The notes beneath the pieces are model-generated. The model was not told the DNA's origin and ran no database searches. It saw nothing but the letters and a program-made list of their open reading frames with translations. Shown here piece by piece: positions 36,080 to 45,259 of a stretch of 64,000 bases of DNA; the first letter of the stretch is position 1, and each line of letters opens with the position of its first letter. The DNA is from Arsukibacterium sp. UBA5043. GTDB taxonomy: Bacteria; Pseudomonadota; Gammaproteobacteria; Enterobacterales; Alteromonadaceae. The stretch covers positions 1-64,000 of the forward strand of contig DIBV01000012.1 of the NCBI GenBank assembly GCA_002415085.1. Reading direction: 5' to 3'. The translations under genes and the position numbers were made by a program.

Positions 36080-36106
36080 TATGTGAAAATTATCAGGAGT
36101 GAATAT

Positions 36107-36640
36107 TTGGAATCCTTATTTTTTGATAATTGGCAGACATTACAGCGAACCGTGGTAATTGGGATCCTGGCCTATTTAAGTTTACTGGTATTATTAAGAG
36201 TTTCAGGGCAGCGTACGCTGGCAAAGATGAATGCGTTTGATCTTGTTGTCACAGTGTCACTCGGTTCAACATTGGCTACTATTCTGCTCAATAAAAACGT
36301 TACCCTTGCTGAAGGAACACTGGCATTGGCATTGCTAATCGGGATGCAGTTTGCTGTAACCTGGTCGAGTGTTCGCGCAGCTTGGTTTAGAAAGCTGGTT
36401 ACTGGTGAGCCAACGCTATTATTTTTTCATGGGCATTATCTGACTGTTGCAATGAAACAAAGCAGAGTAACCAAAGATGAAGTAACCGCTGCGGTCAGAG
36501 CGGCAGGACTAGATGATTTGACGAAAGTCAAAGCAGTAGTGTTGGAAACGGATGGTTCTTTTAGTGTGCTGGACGAAGGCGGTGGTGCCAGAGAATCAAG
36601 TTTGCAAGGGCTTAAAAATGCGGCCGGGTTGGGTAAATAA
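36107..36640 (+). CDS. DUF421/YetF-type membrane protein
   Basis: 177 residues starting at TTG 36107, which has AGGAG seven bases upstream and matches the family N-terminus (ESLFFDNWQTLQRTVVIG); a GTG eight codons earlier has no binding site. Three N-terminal helices, then RTLAKMNAFDLVVTVSLGST and a cytoplasmic DUF421 domain with VTKDEVTAAVRAAG and VKAVVLETDGSFSVL. Function unknown. It follows perM by 27 bases. Confidence 0.87.
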   Translation: MESLFFDNWQTLQRTVVIGILAYLSLLVLLRVSGQRTLAKMNAFDLVVTVSLGSTLATILLNKNVTLAEGTLALALLIGMQFAVTWSSVRAAWFRKLVTGEPTLLFFHGHYLTVAMKQSRVTKDEVTAAVRAAGLDDLTKVKAVVLETDGSFSVLDEGGGARESSLQGLKNAAGLGK

Positions 36641-36646
36641 CCCGGC
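36623..36646 (+). terminator. Hairpin overlapping the DUF421 stop codon
   Basis: Eight-base inverted repeat GCCGGGTT / AACCCGGC with an eight-base loop; the stop codon is at the junction of the loop and right arm. No T run follows, so this is a tentative terminator. Confidence 0.4.
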
Positions 36647-36735
36647 GACACGGCTGCAAAGTATAGGTTTGTTGTTGCTGCTTCGCTTTTTTATAACCGG
36701 AAAAAACCGGCCTGACCGCAAAACAGCACAGATTA

Positions 36736-38754
36736 TTACCAGCGATAACTGATGGTAATGCCGGCGGCTAATTCACGGCCTGCGGCGGGTTCAAAAGAAC
36801 GCCCATTTGCTTGATTAACGACTACCGCACCAACATATTGTTTGTCGGTAATATTGTTCAGGCTGAGCCACTGCGTAAACTGCCATTGCTGGTATTGCTG
36901 CTGACTGTTAACACCGGCATTGAAATAAATTGCAGCCGGTGCCGCATCGCTGTTGTAATCGTCGGTGTATACTTTGCTTCGATAGTGGCCTTGCAAGGTT
37001 ACTTGCAACGGTATCGCGAGCAGGGGAGTGTAGCGCCATTGCCAATGTACTTCTGCCGCTGCAACCCCGGGTAACTGCTTATCAGCCCTTAGCCCCTCGT
37101 CAAACTCGGCGTGTAACATGTGACCAGACAGCTCAGAGCGCCACTGCGCTGAAAGTTGATAATGCCATTGCCACTCCAGGCCTAATCTGCTTGTTTTACT
37201 GACGTTAGCAAAACTGGTGCGTCCCCCTTCGCTATTCTGAGCAATAATTTCATTGTCCGTTGCAATAGTAAACAGACTTAAACTGGCGCGCTGCTGGCTA
37301 TTTTGCCATTTAAGGCCCGTTTCCCATTGCTGATTAGTGCTCGCGGCCAGTTGCAGATTTATGCCACCGGCAGGGCTGTATGCCAGCTCGGCAAGGGTAG
37401 GGGTTTCAAAACCTTTACCTGCACTGACAAACCAGGCCAGTTGCTGGTTTATCTGCCAGTTTACCCCTATAGCATAGGCTTGCTGATAATAATTGCGATG
37501 TCCACTATCATCCGGGTTTTCACCTTCGGTAAAGTAATCTGTGATCTGGTATGCCAAATCGGTATAGCGCCAGCCGCCGTGCCAGTTAACTGCGGCACTC
37601 GGTTGATAGTTTAACCGGATAAAGCCGTCAATATTTCTGGCCTGATTATCCTCGTCCCGGCGCAGATCGCCCCGTTGCCCAAAGTCGTTGATAAATCCAA
37701 AGCGTCGATCGTCAGTCTGCACCGCACTGCCGCCAATAACCGCGTTAACTTTATCGGCCAGGATCAACTGGTACTGACCCTTTATGCCATGGTATTGCCG
37801 ATTTAACAGAACTTCGCCGCCAGAGGATGTAATGGCCGACCCCGGAAAAGGCAGGCGCTGGTTGATATCGCGCTGGCCCTGCCATAACGCGATTTGAAAA
37901 GGGTTACTGCCGTCGTCCGTTAAACTGACACTAGCCTGGCGCTGTTTTACTGTTTTTTCTGTATCAAAAACCTCTGCACCAGCAAGGGTTTGTTTGGGAT
38001 TCTCCTGCCACTGGTCCGGGCTTAAACTAAGCGGGTCTTGCAGGTAAGGATCGTATGACCAGTCATAACGCACGTGGAGTTGCAGGGTGCTGGCTAATTG
38101 CCGGTGCCAATTAAATTGCAGCTGATCTTTTGCTGCTCGCGAGTGGGGCCGGTAACCATCGGTCTTGAATTGTTTTAATGCAAGCTGCAGGCTTTGCTTT
38201 TCGTCTACAACGCCGAGGTTAACCTGTTGTTGTTGATGCTGTTCACTGACGGCAATACTGGTTGCCAGGGTGTTTTGGTCTGGCTGGCGGCTGGTTAACG
38301 AAATAACCGCACCTGCGCCATTTCCGTAAAGCAGCGCCAACGGACCACGCAATACTTCGATACTCTGAACGTTATCAAGCAAGACACTGGCTAACTGGCC
38401 CTGGCCGTCAGGGGCGCTGAGCGGAATGCCATCCTGTTGCAGATATATGCCTCTGATCCCAAAAGGACTTCGGCTACCGAAGCCCCGAACACTCAGCCGG
38501 GTATCCTGCGCAAAATTAGCTCTGCTATCTGCCTGCAGGCCGGCAATTCCCTGCAATAACTGAGCACTGTCGAACAGTAAACCTGACTGTTCTGGCCAGG
38601 TTATATCGACTGTAGCCGGGCTTTGTAGCCAATTCTGGCTGGCACTGGTGGCGGTAACTACGATAATTTCGACCGGCTCATTAGCATAAATAACTGGAGC
38701 ATTAAGCACTACCGCCAGTAAACTGGCGGTAGTTAAAGGTTTAAAAAAATACAA
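36736..38754 (-). CDS. pqqU: TonB-dependent outer-membrane receptor, PqqU (YncD)-like
   Basis: 672 residues. It starts at TTG 38754 with AGGA eight bases upstream; signal peptide to VIYA, TonB-box-like VEIIVVTA, plug domain (LLQGIAGLQADSRANFAQDTRLSVRGFGSRS, in part LSVRGFGSRSPFGIRG) and a 22-strand barrel ending ITISYRW. Stretches such as RGFGSRS-GIRGI, DGQGQ, VLRGP, GFETPT-ELSY and NGRSFEPAAGR resemble E. coli YncD/PqqU, the pyrroloquinoline quinone receptor. It lies 13 bases downstream of a PQQ-dependent dehydrogenase gene, which supports PQQ uptake. An 11-base perfect inverted repeat lies within the signal peptide codons. Confidence 0.78.
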   Translation of the reverse strand: MYFFKPLTTASLLAVVLNAPVIYANEPVEIIVVTATSASQNWLQSPATVDITWPEQSGLLFDSAQLLQGIAGLQADSRANFAQDTRLSVRGFGSRSPFGIRGIYLQQDGIPLSAPDGQGQLASVLLDNVQSIEVLRGPLALLYGNGAGAVISLTSRQPDQNTLATSIAVSEQHQQQQVNLGVVDEKQSLQLALKQFKTDGYRPHSRAAKDQLQFNWHRQLASTLQLHVRYDWSYDPYLQDPLSLSPDQWQENPKQTLAGAEVFDTEKTVKQRQASVSLTDDGSNPFQIALWQGQRDINQRLPFPGSAITSSGGEVLLNRQYHGIKGQYQLILADKVNAVIGGSAVQTDDRRFGFINDFGQRGDLRRDEDNQARNIDGFIRLNYQPSAAVNWHGGWRYTDLAYQITDYFTEGENPDDSGHRNYYQQAYAIGVNWQINQQLAWFVSAGKGFETPTLAELAYSPAGGINLQLAASTNQQWETGLKWQNSQQRASLSLFTIATDNEIIAQNSEGGRTSFANVSKTSRLGLEWQWHYQLSAQWRSELSGHMLHAEFDEGLRADKQLPGVAAAEVHWQWRYTPLLAIPLQVTLQGHYRSKVYTDDYNSDAAPAAIYFNAGVNSQQQYQQWQFTQWLSLNNITDKQYVGAVVVNQANGRSFEPAAGRELAAGITISYRW
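38708..38733 (-). repeat. Perfect 11-base inverted repeat in the receptor signal-peptide codons
   Basis: ACTACCGCCAG / CTGGCGGTAGT with a four-base loop. On the transcript the hairpin begins about 20 bases after the TTG start codon and encodes part of TTASLLAVV. It could attenuate translation of the receptor relative to the upstream dehydrogenase, or be chance. Confidence 0.6.
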
Positions 38755-38767
38755 AGCAGATATCCTG

Positions 38768-39889
38768 TTATTTTTTTGGAGTGATACGTAAAATCTGACC
38801 GTCTTTCTGATCGGTCAACAAATAAACAGCACCCTCAGGCCCTTGCCTTACATCGCGGATCCGCTGACCTATCATGATGCGCTCCTCATGACTAACCGTT
38901 TCACCCGTTAATTCCAGCCGGACAAGCTGACCGAACTTCAATGATCCCACCAGCAGGTCTTGTTGCCAGGGTTTAATCAAATCGGCGCTATAAAATGTCA
39001 TGCCACTTGGCGCAATTGAAGGTACCCAGTAGTGCAACGGCTGCGCCATTTCTGCTTGCTCGGTTTTACCAATCTTACCACCGCCATATTCTTCACCGTA
39101 GGTAATCACCGGCCAGCCGTAATTAACGTCAGCCCGGGTGATATTTATTTCATCGCCGCCTTGTGGGCCGTGTTCATGGGTCCAGAGCTGTTGCGTTTGC
39201 GGATGCAAGGCTGCACCCTGAATATTCCGGTGGCCATAAGACCAGATATCAGCAAGGGCATTTTCCTGCTGCAGATAAGGATTCAAAGTTGACGGGCTGC
39301 CGTCAGTTTGAATCCGGACGACTTTACCGTGATGAGTATCTGATGTTTGCGCATCGTCGCGGCGGCTGCCTCGATCTCCCAGGGTAATAAACAGGTCACC
39401 GTTAGCGGCAAAGACTAAACGGCCACCAAAATGATGGCGACTTTCAATTTTAGGTTGAGCACTGAAAACTACCTGCACCTGGCTAAGAGTATTGCCAGTG
39501 AGGGTGGCGCTGGCCACAGCCGTGCTGCTGCCATTTTCACCAGGTTGGTTGAAGCTAAAGAAAATCTGGTTGTTATCTGCAAATTGGGGGTGAAGAACCA
39601 CATCAAGTAAACCGCCCTGACCCGCGACAGTAATATCCGGTAGTCCGGCGATTGGTTCACTCAGGCTACCGTCGGCGTTTACATAGCGCAAACGGCCGGC
39701 GCGCTCAGTAACCAACATTTTACCGTCAGCTAAAAAGGCCAGTCCCCAGGGATGTTCCAGGCCTGTGGCTATTGTTTCAACTTGCAGCGTGACCTTTTCG
39801 GTTTTAATTTCGGTCGTCTGCGTCTGGCCTAAGGTGTTAAAAGCCAATAGCACAGTGCTTGCGCACAGTAATTTGGTCAGCTTTTTCAT
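38768..39889 (-). CDS. yliI: PQQ-dependent aldose sugar dehydrogenase (YliI/Asd type)
   Basis: 373 residues with a signal peptide (MKKLTKLLCASTVLLAFN). Six-bladed propeller of the soluble glucose/aldose dehydrogenase type: GLEHPWGLAFLADGKMLVTER, FGGRLVFAANGDLFITLGDRG, HRNIQGAALHPQT, EHGPQGGDEIN and APSGMTFYSADL (abbreviated). It oxidises aldoses in the periplasm when loaded with PQQ. GGAG precedes the ATG. It heads an apparent two-gene operon with the PqqU-like receptor. No PQQ biosynthesis genes are in the window. Confidence 0.9.
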   Translation of the reverse strand: MKKLTKLLCASTVLLAFNTLGQTQTTEIKTEKVTLQVETIATGLEHPWGLAFLADGKMLVTERAGRLRYVNADGSLSEPIAGLPDITVAGQGGLLDVVLHPQFADNNQIFFSFNQPGENGSSTAVASATLTGNTLSQVQVVFSAQPKIESRHHFGGRLVFAANGDLFITLGDRGSRRDDAQTSDTHHGKVVRIQTDGSPSTLNPYLQQENALADIWSYGHRNIQGAALHPQTQQLWTHEHGPQGGDEINITRADVNYGWPVITYGEEYGGGKIGKTEQAEMAQPLHYWVPSIAPSGMTFYSADLIKPWQQDLLVGSLKFGQLVRLELTGETVSHEERIMIGQRIRDVRQGPEGAVYLLTDQKDGQILRITPKK

Positions 39890-39908
39890 AGCATCTCCAT
39901 TTAAAATA

Positions 39909-39936
39909 GTTATAATCCTACCTGCTGTATCAGCAA
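39909..39936 (-). promoter_or_regulatory. Candidate sigma-70 promoter of the aldose dehydrogenase-receptor operon
   Basis: On the minus strand TTGCTG, a 16-base spacer, then TATAAC: four of six and five of six consensus matches. It ends about 20 bases before the start codon. Confidence 0.5.
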
Positions 39937-40005
39937 ATGGCAGTCAGACAGGTCAGAATAGCCAGCCGATACGACTAATGTCGCTTTCTGACTGAATTAC
40001 TGGTG

Positions 40006-40479
40006 TTATTGCCGGTGTTTAAGATAGTCCAGAACAACCTGATGATGGTCTTTGGTTTTAAACTTATCAAATACATGTTCGATAGTGCCATCCTGATTAA
40101 TCAGAAAGCTTAACCGGTGTAAGCCGTCATACACTTTACCCATAAATTTTTTGGTACCCCAAACACCAAATTGTTCTGCAACCTGATGATCCTCATCGCC
40201 TAGCAGAGTGAAGTTAAGTTGGTCGCGCTCAACGAACTTTGCCAACCTGGCAGGGGCGTCGGTACTGATACCGACGACTTGCACACCAAGTTCAGCTAGC
40301 GAAGCCTGATTGTCTCGCAGCGCACATGCCTGAACGGTACAGCCCGGCGTCATCGCTTTAGGGTAAAAATAAACAAGTACCTTGCTTTGCTGCAGCAGTT
40401 TGCTCAGGCTGACTAGTTGGTTGCGTTGGTCTGGCAGGGTAAAGTCAGGGGCTTGCTGGCCAGTGGTTAATGTTTGCAT
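40006..40479 (-). CDS. bcp: Thioredoxin-dependent thiol peroxidase (bacterioferritin comigratory protein)
   Basis: 157-residue peroxiredoxin reducing hydroperoxides. Peroxidatic cysteine in YFYPKAMTPGCTVQACALRD, with the second Cys five residues later (CTVQAC), as in E. coli Bcp. FGVWGTKKFMGK and RLSFLINQDGTIEHVF are typical. AAGGAG precedes the ATG. It is downstream of gcvR on the same strand, as in E. coli. Confidence 0.95.
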   Translation of the reverse strand: MQTLTTGQQAPDFTLPDQRNQLVSLSKLLQQSKVLVYFYPKAMTPGCTVQACALRDNQASLAELGVQVVGISTDAPARLAKFVERDQLNFTLLGDEDHQVAEQFGVWGTKKFMGKVYDGLHRLSFLINQDGTIEHVFDKFKTKDHHQVVLDYLKHRQ

Positions 40480-40536
40480 GATAACTCCTTATTCAACATG
40501 TTATTGCCCGAGGATGACGTTTTGGTGCTCGTTCGC

Positions 40537-41058
40537 TTATCTCATCACGAAAGCGCCACTGAGATTAAGTTGACCTAACAATGCCATCACTTCAGATTCG
40601 ATATCTGAAGGGTTGATACCCTCAGGTATTTCCACCGTTATCTGGCTGTGTAATTGCACTGTATTGTCACTGTCAACGACAGTAGCCGATTGCAAAGAGC
40701 CGATATAAATATTGTGGCTGGCAAGCAGCCCGGTTATTGCACCTAGTGTACCAACCCGGTCTGGCCCTGAATAATCCAGTATATAGTGAGCGACAACCTG
40801 TGTTCGTGGCCGGGCAGTAGTACGCTTGGTCATTGTGGTCAGATCAAGTTCTAATCCCAGGGCTGGGATCAGATACTCGATTTTGCTAATCGCAGCCTGG
40901 TCGCCCTGTATCAGCATAATAAAAGTAAATTCGTTACCAAAAACCGCCATTCGGCTGTCGATTATATTGGCGTTGTAGTCAGTTACCAGCCGGGCCAGTT
41001 TACTGACAATGCCCGTGCGGTCAGTCCCGATAGCTGTAATTACAAGTTGCTGAGACAT
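40537..41058 (-). CDS. gcvR: Glycine cleavage system regulator GcvR
   Basis: 173 residues consisting of two ACT domains: N-terminal VITAIGTDRTGIVSKLARLV and the second around DYSGPDRVGTLGAITGLLAS. In E. coli GcvR binds glycine and blocks the activator GcvA. CGGAG precedes the ATG. Divergent from dapA and followed by bcp, the E. coli arrangement. Confidence 0.9.
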   Translation of the reverse strand: MSQQLVITAIGTDRTGIVSKLARLVTDYNANIIDSRMAVFGNEFTFIMLIQGDQAAISKIEYLIPALGLELDLTTMTKRTTARPRTQVVAHYILDYSGPDRVGTLGAITGLLASHNIYIGSLQSATVVDSDNTVQLHSQITVEIPEGINPSDIESEVMALLGQLNLSGAFVMR

Positions 41059-41228
41059 AAAACTCCGTTCAGAACATATAGCGATACTGAATAAGGTGTT
41101 AAGTCTATCATAAGCCCTTTAGACGAACTATTAGCATTATCGGGTTGGCGTCTTGTGTTTGTCTGCCGCACTCTTTAACATAGGGCGCCTTGTTCTTGCC
41201 CTTGTCTGTTGTGGAGCCCGTGACTGTG

Positions 41229-42110
41229 ATGTTCAGTGGAAGTTTTGTTGCCTTAGTAACCCCTATGCTGCCGGATGGTGAAATTGATTATAAAGGGCTG
41301 GAACAGCTGGTAAGTTTTCACTTGCAGCAAGGAACGGATGGCCTGGTTATTATGGGCACCACAGCAGAAGCCGCTACCATTAGTTTTACTGAGCAGCTTG
41401 AGATAATTGGCAGGGTGGCGAGTCAGGTAAGTGGCCAAATTCCGGTGTTAGCGGGTAATGGCACTAACGCTACTGCTGAGGGAGTTTTGCGGACCCGGCA
41501 ACTTGACAAACTGGCGATTGATGGCTTTTTGACAGTAACCCCTTTTTACAATAAACCCATGCAAAAAGGCTTACTGGCACATTTTAAACAGGTGGCAGCA
41601 GCGACGGCTAAACCCTTGTTGTTATATAACGTGCCAGGCCGCACCGGGGTAGATCTGCTGCCTGAAACTGTTGCCGAACTGGCGATGACCGATAATATAG
41701 TCGGCATTAAAGAAGCGACCGGCTCACTAACCCGGCTGGCTGAATTACAGCAACACTGTGGTGCCGGGTTTGCGTTGTTAAGTGGTGACGACGCCACCAG
41801 CCTTGATTTTATGCAGGCCGGAGGCCATGGGGTGATTTCGGTTACCGCAAACGTTGTTCCTGCGTTGTTAGCGCGTTTATGCAGTCTGGTCCGGACAGGA
41901 CGAACTGAAGAGGCTCGGACACTGGACAATATGCTCCAGGGTTTGCATCATAAGTTATTTATTGAATCTAATCCCATTCCAACAAAATGGGCATTGCAGC
42001 GAATGGCATTAATTGATTCAGATTTTATGCGGTTGCCGCTGACACAGCTGGAACCAATTCATCACGACACAATCGAACAGGCATTGCGACAGGCTGGCCT
42101 GCAGCTTTAA
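41229..42110 (+). CDS. dapA: 4-hydroxy-tetrahydrodipicolinate synthase
   Basis: 293 residues from ATG 41229 (MFSGSFVALVTPM, aligning with E. coli DapA). An in-frame GTG one codon earlier is slightly better spaced from GGAG. It condenses pyruvate and aspartate semialdehyde. Visible features: GTTAEAATI, TPFYNKPMQKGL (catalytic Tyr), Schiff-base Lys in GIKEATGSLTRL and SGDDATSLDFM. First gene of dapA-bamC-purC. No lysine riboswitch precedes it, unlike lysC. Confidence 0.95.
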   Translation: MFSGSFVALVTPMLPDGEIDYKGLEQLVSFHLQQGTDGLVIMGTTAEAATISFTEQLEIIGRVASQVSGQIPVLAGNGTNATAEGVLRTRQLDKLAIDGFLTVTPFYNKPMQKGLLAHFKQVAAATAKPLLLYNVPGRTGVDLLPETVAELAMTDNIVGIKEATGSLTRLAELQQHCGAGFALLSGDDATSLDFMQAGGHGVISVTANVVPALLARLCSLVRTGRTEEARTLDNMLQGLHHKLFIESNPIPTKWALQRMALIDSDFMRLPLTQLEPIHHDTIEQALRQAGLQL

Positions 42111-42192
42111 TGTCTGGTTTTTTTATTAGTTTATTTAGTTAATCTGGCAAAATATACCGGGTTTATGGAAATACCTTTCAGGAGTAGTACAG

Positions 42193-43257
42193 GTGCATTA
42201 TTGGAAAAAAAGTTGTATCACATTGTCGCTGAGCGCTGTATTGCTAAGTGGCTGTTCTGTATTTAAGGACGAACCCGATACTCGTGCGCAACGGCAACAC
42301 GTTAATCTGGATATTCCTGCCGATCTGTCAACGCCGCGTCAGCCGGGTAAATATGATATTCCGCAAATTAACGGTGCTACAGGCGAGGTAGCCGATAAGT
42401 CACCGGTATTAGTGTTAGCAACCGCTACCAGTAGCAGGATAACGGATGAAGCTGAAAAGCGGGCCCGGGTAATGTTCGAACGCAACGATTTAACTGGTGA
42501 GTTGCTACCCTTTTTACAAACCGAAATACGTGACTATTTTGCGGCCCAAAATATTGAACTCATGGCAACGGATAGTCAGGATCTCAGTTTTGAAACCGAT
42601 TGGATCAAGCGTTTCCGGACAGAAGGATTCTGGTTTTGGCAAGATGCCAAGCAGTTAGATGAAGCACGGTATGCGATAAGCATTGATCCGAAGCCACATG
42701 GCAGAACTGCAATTGTCTCAGTTAACTTGCTGGAACACCGGTATTTTGATAAGCAGGCGGAGTTAAGTAAAGCTGCTGCACGTGATAATGAGGTGATGTT
42801 GTTAAATGGACTGATTAACCAGATTTCAGTGGCTGAAATAGAAACAGCTATTGCAAACCGGGATCGGGTACAGGAAGTGGGGCTTGAGCCTGGCTTAAAT
42901 AAAGCAGGTGAACCGGCATTTATTACAACGCAATCCATTGATGTTACCTGGTCGCAGTTAGAGCCGGTGTTTGAACAGCTTAATTTCACTATTAATGATA
43001 TTAATCGCTCGGTATACACGTACTATGTCAGTTACAAAAAGCCGAGTCGTGGTATGTGGTCATCTTTGATGGGCAGAGAACCACCGCCAGTTTTACCTAT
43101 TGCCGATAACGATTATCAGATTGTATTGCAGCGCAGTGACGCGGGCACGGTGATAAACCTGCTGAGCAAAGATGGCCAATCATTGTCGGCTGACACTATC
43201 GCTGCAGCCTATGATCCTTTTGTTGCTGCAATCAGAGCAGCAAAAGTGGAACTTTAA
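42193..43257 (+). CDS. bamC: Outer-membrane assembly lipoprotein BamC
   Basis: 354 residues starting at GTG 42193 with GGAG eight bases upstream. Lipobox LLSGCS, then an unstructured N-terminal part with the family motif QRQHVNLDIPADLSTPRQPGKYDIPQ (part: LDIPADLSTPRQPGKYDIP) and two helix-grip domains. Component of the BAM complex with BamA, B, D and E. Between dapA and purC as in E. coli. Confidence 0.93.
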   Translation: MHYWKKSCITLSLSAVLLSGCSVFKDEPDTRAQRQHVNLDIPADLSTPRQPGKYDIPQINGATGEVADKSPVLVLATATSSRITDEAEKRARVMFERNDLTGELLPFLQTEIRDYFAAQNIELMATDSQDLSFETDWIKRFRTEGFWFWQDAKQLDEARYAISIDPKPHGRTAIVSVNLLEHRYFDKQAELSKAAARDNEVMLLNGLINQISVAEIETAIANRDRVQEVGLEPGLNKAGEPAFITTQSIDVTWSQLEPVFEQLNFTINDINRSVYTYYVSYKKPSRGMWSSLMGREPPPVLPIADNDYQIVLQRSDAGTVINLLSKDGQSLSADTIAAAYDPFVAAIRAAKVEL

Positions 43258-43343
43258 GGCACAGGCATAAAAAGTCATTTGCCAATAGCATAAAGATCTT
43301 TATACTTTCGCCTGATTTTTTCGCCAGGCGATTGGAGTGAATA

Positions 43344-44060
43344 ATGGTTCAAAAAACGACAGAATTGTACCGCGGTAAGGCAAAAACAGTATACAACACG
43401 ACTGATGACAACTTACTCATCCTTCACTTTCGCAACGATACCTCAGCTTTTGATGGTGAGCGTATTGAGCAGCTTGATCGCAAAGGCATGATAAATAACA
43501 AATTTAACTTTTTTATTATGCAAAAGCTGGAGCAGGCAGGTATACCAACACAGGTTGAAGCCTTGCTCTCAGATGATGAAGTTCTGGTGAAAAAACTGGC
43601 GATGATTCCGGTTGAATGCGTGGTCCGTAATTATGCCGCTGGCTCGCTGGTTCGTCGTTTAGGCGTAACTGAAGGCATTGCGCTGACGCCCGCCACGTTT
43701 GAGTTGTTTTTAAAGAACGATGCATTGCATGACCCTATGGTAAATGAGTCTCTGGCAACTTCGTTTGGCTGGGCAACCGCCGAGCAATTAGCCGAAATGA
43801 AACGTTTAACATTTAAAGCAAACGATGTGCTGCAGACGTTGTTTGCCGATGCCGGGATGCTGTTAGTTGATTTTAAATTAGAGTTTGGCATATTTAACGG
43901 CCAGGTAGTACTTGGCGACGAGTTTTCGCCAGATGGCTGTCGTCTGTGGGACAAGGCAACCCGTAAAAAGCTGGATAAAGACAGGTTCCGTCAGGGGCTT
44001 GGTGGTGTCGTTGAGGCATACGAGGAAGTCGCTAACCGGCTCGGTGTGAACTTAGGTTAA
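43344..44060 (+). CDS. purC: Phosphoribosylaminoimidazole-succinocarboxamide synthase
   Basis: 238 residues joining CAIR and aspartate in purine synthesis. Motifs: [59 protein letters not shown] and [14 protein letters not shown]. Full length. GGAG precedes the ATG, and a strong terminator follows. Confidence 0.96.
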   Translation: MVQKTTELYRGKAKTVYNTTDDNLLILHFRNDTSAFDGERIEQLDRKGMINNKFNFFIMQKLEQAGIPTQVEALLSDDEVLVKKLAMIPVECVVRNYAAGSLVRRLGVTEGIALTPATFELFLKNDALHDPMVNESLATSFGWATAEQLAEMKRLTFKANDVLQTLFADAGMLLVDFKLEFGIFNGQVVLGDEFSPDGCRLWDKATRKKLDKDRFRQGLGGVVEAYEEVANRLGVNLG

Positions 44061-44064
44061 GTCT

Positions 44065-44096
44065 GCAACAAAGCCACCGAAAGGTGGCTTTGTTGC
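44065..44096 (+). terminator. Terminator hairpin after purC
   Basis: Fourteen-base perfect inverted repeat GCAACAAAGCCACC / GGTGGCTTTGTTGC closed by a GAAA tetraloop, four bases past the purC stop codon. Confidence 0.8.
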
Positions 44097-44143
44097 GTTA
44101 TACCATCATAATAAGGTCGCTAACCAATAATTGAGGAGTTCAG

Positions 44144-45259
44144 ATGGCATTACGGACGCAAGCGGTTAAGTTGTTGCTGGCAACGCTATTTATGCTGTGC
44201 AGTAATCTCGCATCTGCTGTTGAAGTTAGCAACTTATATGTTGCCGATGTCAGTGCAGATCAATCCCAGCGTCAGTGGCAGAGTAATGCCCTCACTCAGG
44301 TCATCACCCGTTTAACCGGAATGACTGACCTGTCAGCCTACCCGGCGATTGCCAATGAACTGGACAATGCCGGTAAGTATGTTAAACAATTTGAATCTGT
44401 CCGTTCGAATGGCACCAGCCGTTTAAAAGTGTTGCTTGATGCCAAATTGATTAATGTGTTATTGCAACAACAGGGTATTGCTATCTGGGGGGCGCATCGT
44501 CCTGAAATATTGGTCTGGATTGTCCAGCAGCAAGCAGGTAACCGATTTTTTTTGCGCCAGCCAGATAATGAATTGGTGCAGTTGCTGCGGCAAAGTCTGG
44601 TTGAACATGGTATTCCGGTCACATTACCGCTTTATGATATGGATGATCTGATGGTGTTGACTGAAACCGATGTTTGGGCGGGATTCTGGCAAGCTATCGG
44701 GCACGCTAGTAACCGATATCGCCCAGACATGATAATGACCCTGGCGCTTGATGATGTAAGCGAGGATGGAGAGAAGCTGATGCGGCTGAGCTGGCAGCGG
44801 CAAAGTCCGGTGCCTGGCACAAATCAGACCCGGATAGTTCGCAATGAAATTACCGCAGCTGAACGTTCAGATCTGGTGCGTGAATTCAGTGCAACGTTAA
44901 CGGGCGAATTGGCGGCAGAGCAGGCTGTTGTGTTGCAGGCTGAGCCGAACACTTATCATCTGGCGGTCACTAACTTGCAAAGCCTGGCTGATGTGGTGGC
45001 GGTAGAGACGTTATTAAACCGCGTGCTTGGTGTCGCATCGGTAACGTTAAGCGAATACTCGGCAAATGAAGCTCGGTTCGCGGTTAATTTACAAATTGAT
45101 CTTTTGCAGTTAACCCGGATTCTGCAATGGGAGCCGGCGTTAATATTATCGCCGACGACACAGAGCATGGTGACAGGTATGACTGAACGGTCACAGCCTG
45201 CTGTCGAATTAAACCTGGAATCGCGGGCCGATACCAGATACATGTTTATCAGACGTTAA
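44144..45259 (+). CDS. DUF2066 exported protein
   Basis: 371 residues with a signal peptide ending near NLASA. The DUF2066 N-terminal portion (VEVSNLYVADVSADQSQR, NALTQVITRLTG) and the central GAHRPEILVWIV motif are clear. The family is regularly found immediately upstream of hda in gammaproteobacteria; function unknown. A GAGGAG ribosome binding site precedes the ATG; the stop codon abuts the hda start. Confidence 0.88.
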   Translation: MALRTQAVKLLLATLFMLCSNLASAVEVSNLYVADVSADQSQRQWQSNALTQVITRLTGMTDLSAYPAIANELDNAGKYVKQFESVRSNGTSRLKVLLDAKLINVLLQQQGIAIWGAHRPEILVWIVQQQAGNRFFLRQPDNELVQLLRQSLVEHGIPVTLPLYDMDDLMVLTETDVWAGFWQAIGHASNRYRPDMIMTLALDDVSEDGEKLMRLSWQRQSPVPGTNQTRIVRNEITAAERSDLVREFSATLTGELAAEQAVVLQAEPNTYHLAVTNLQSLADVVAVETLLNRVLGVASVTLSEYSANEARFAVNLQIDLLQLTRILQWEPALILSPTTQSMVTGMTERSQPAVELNLESRADTRYMFIRR

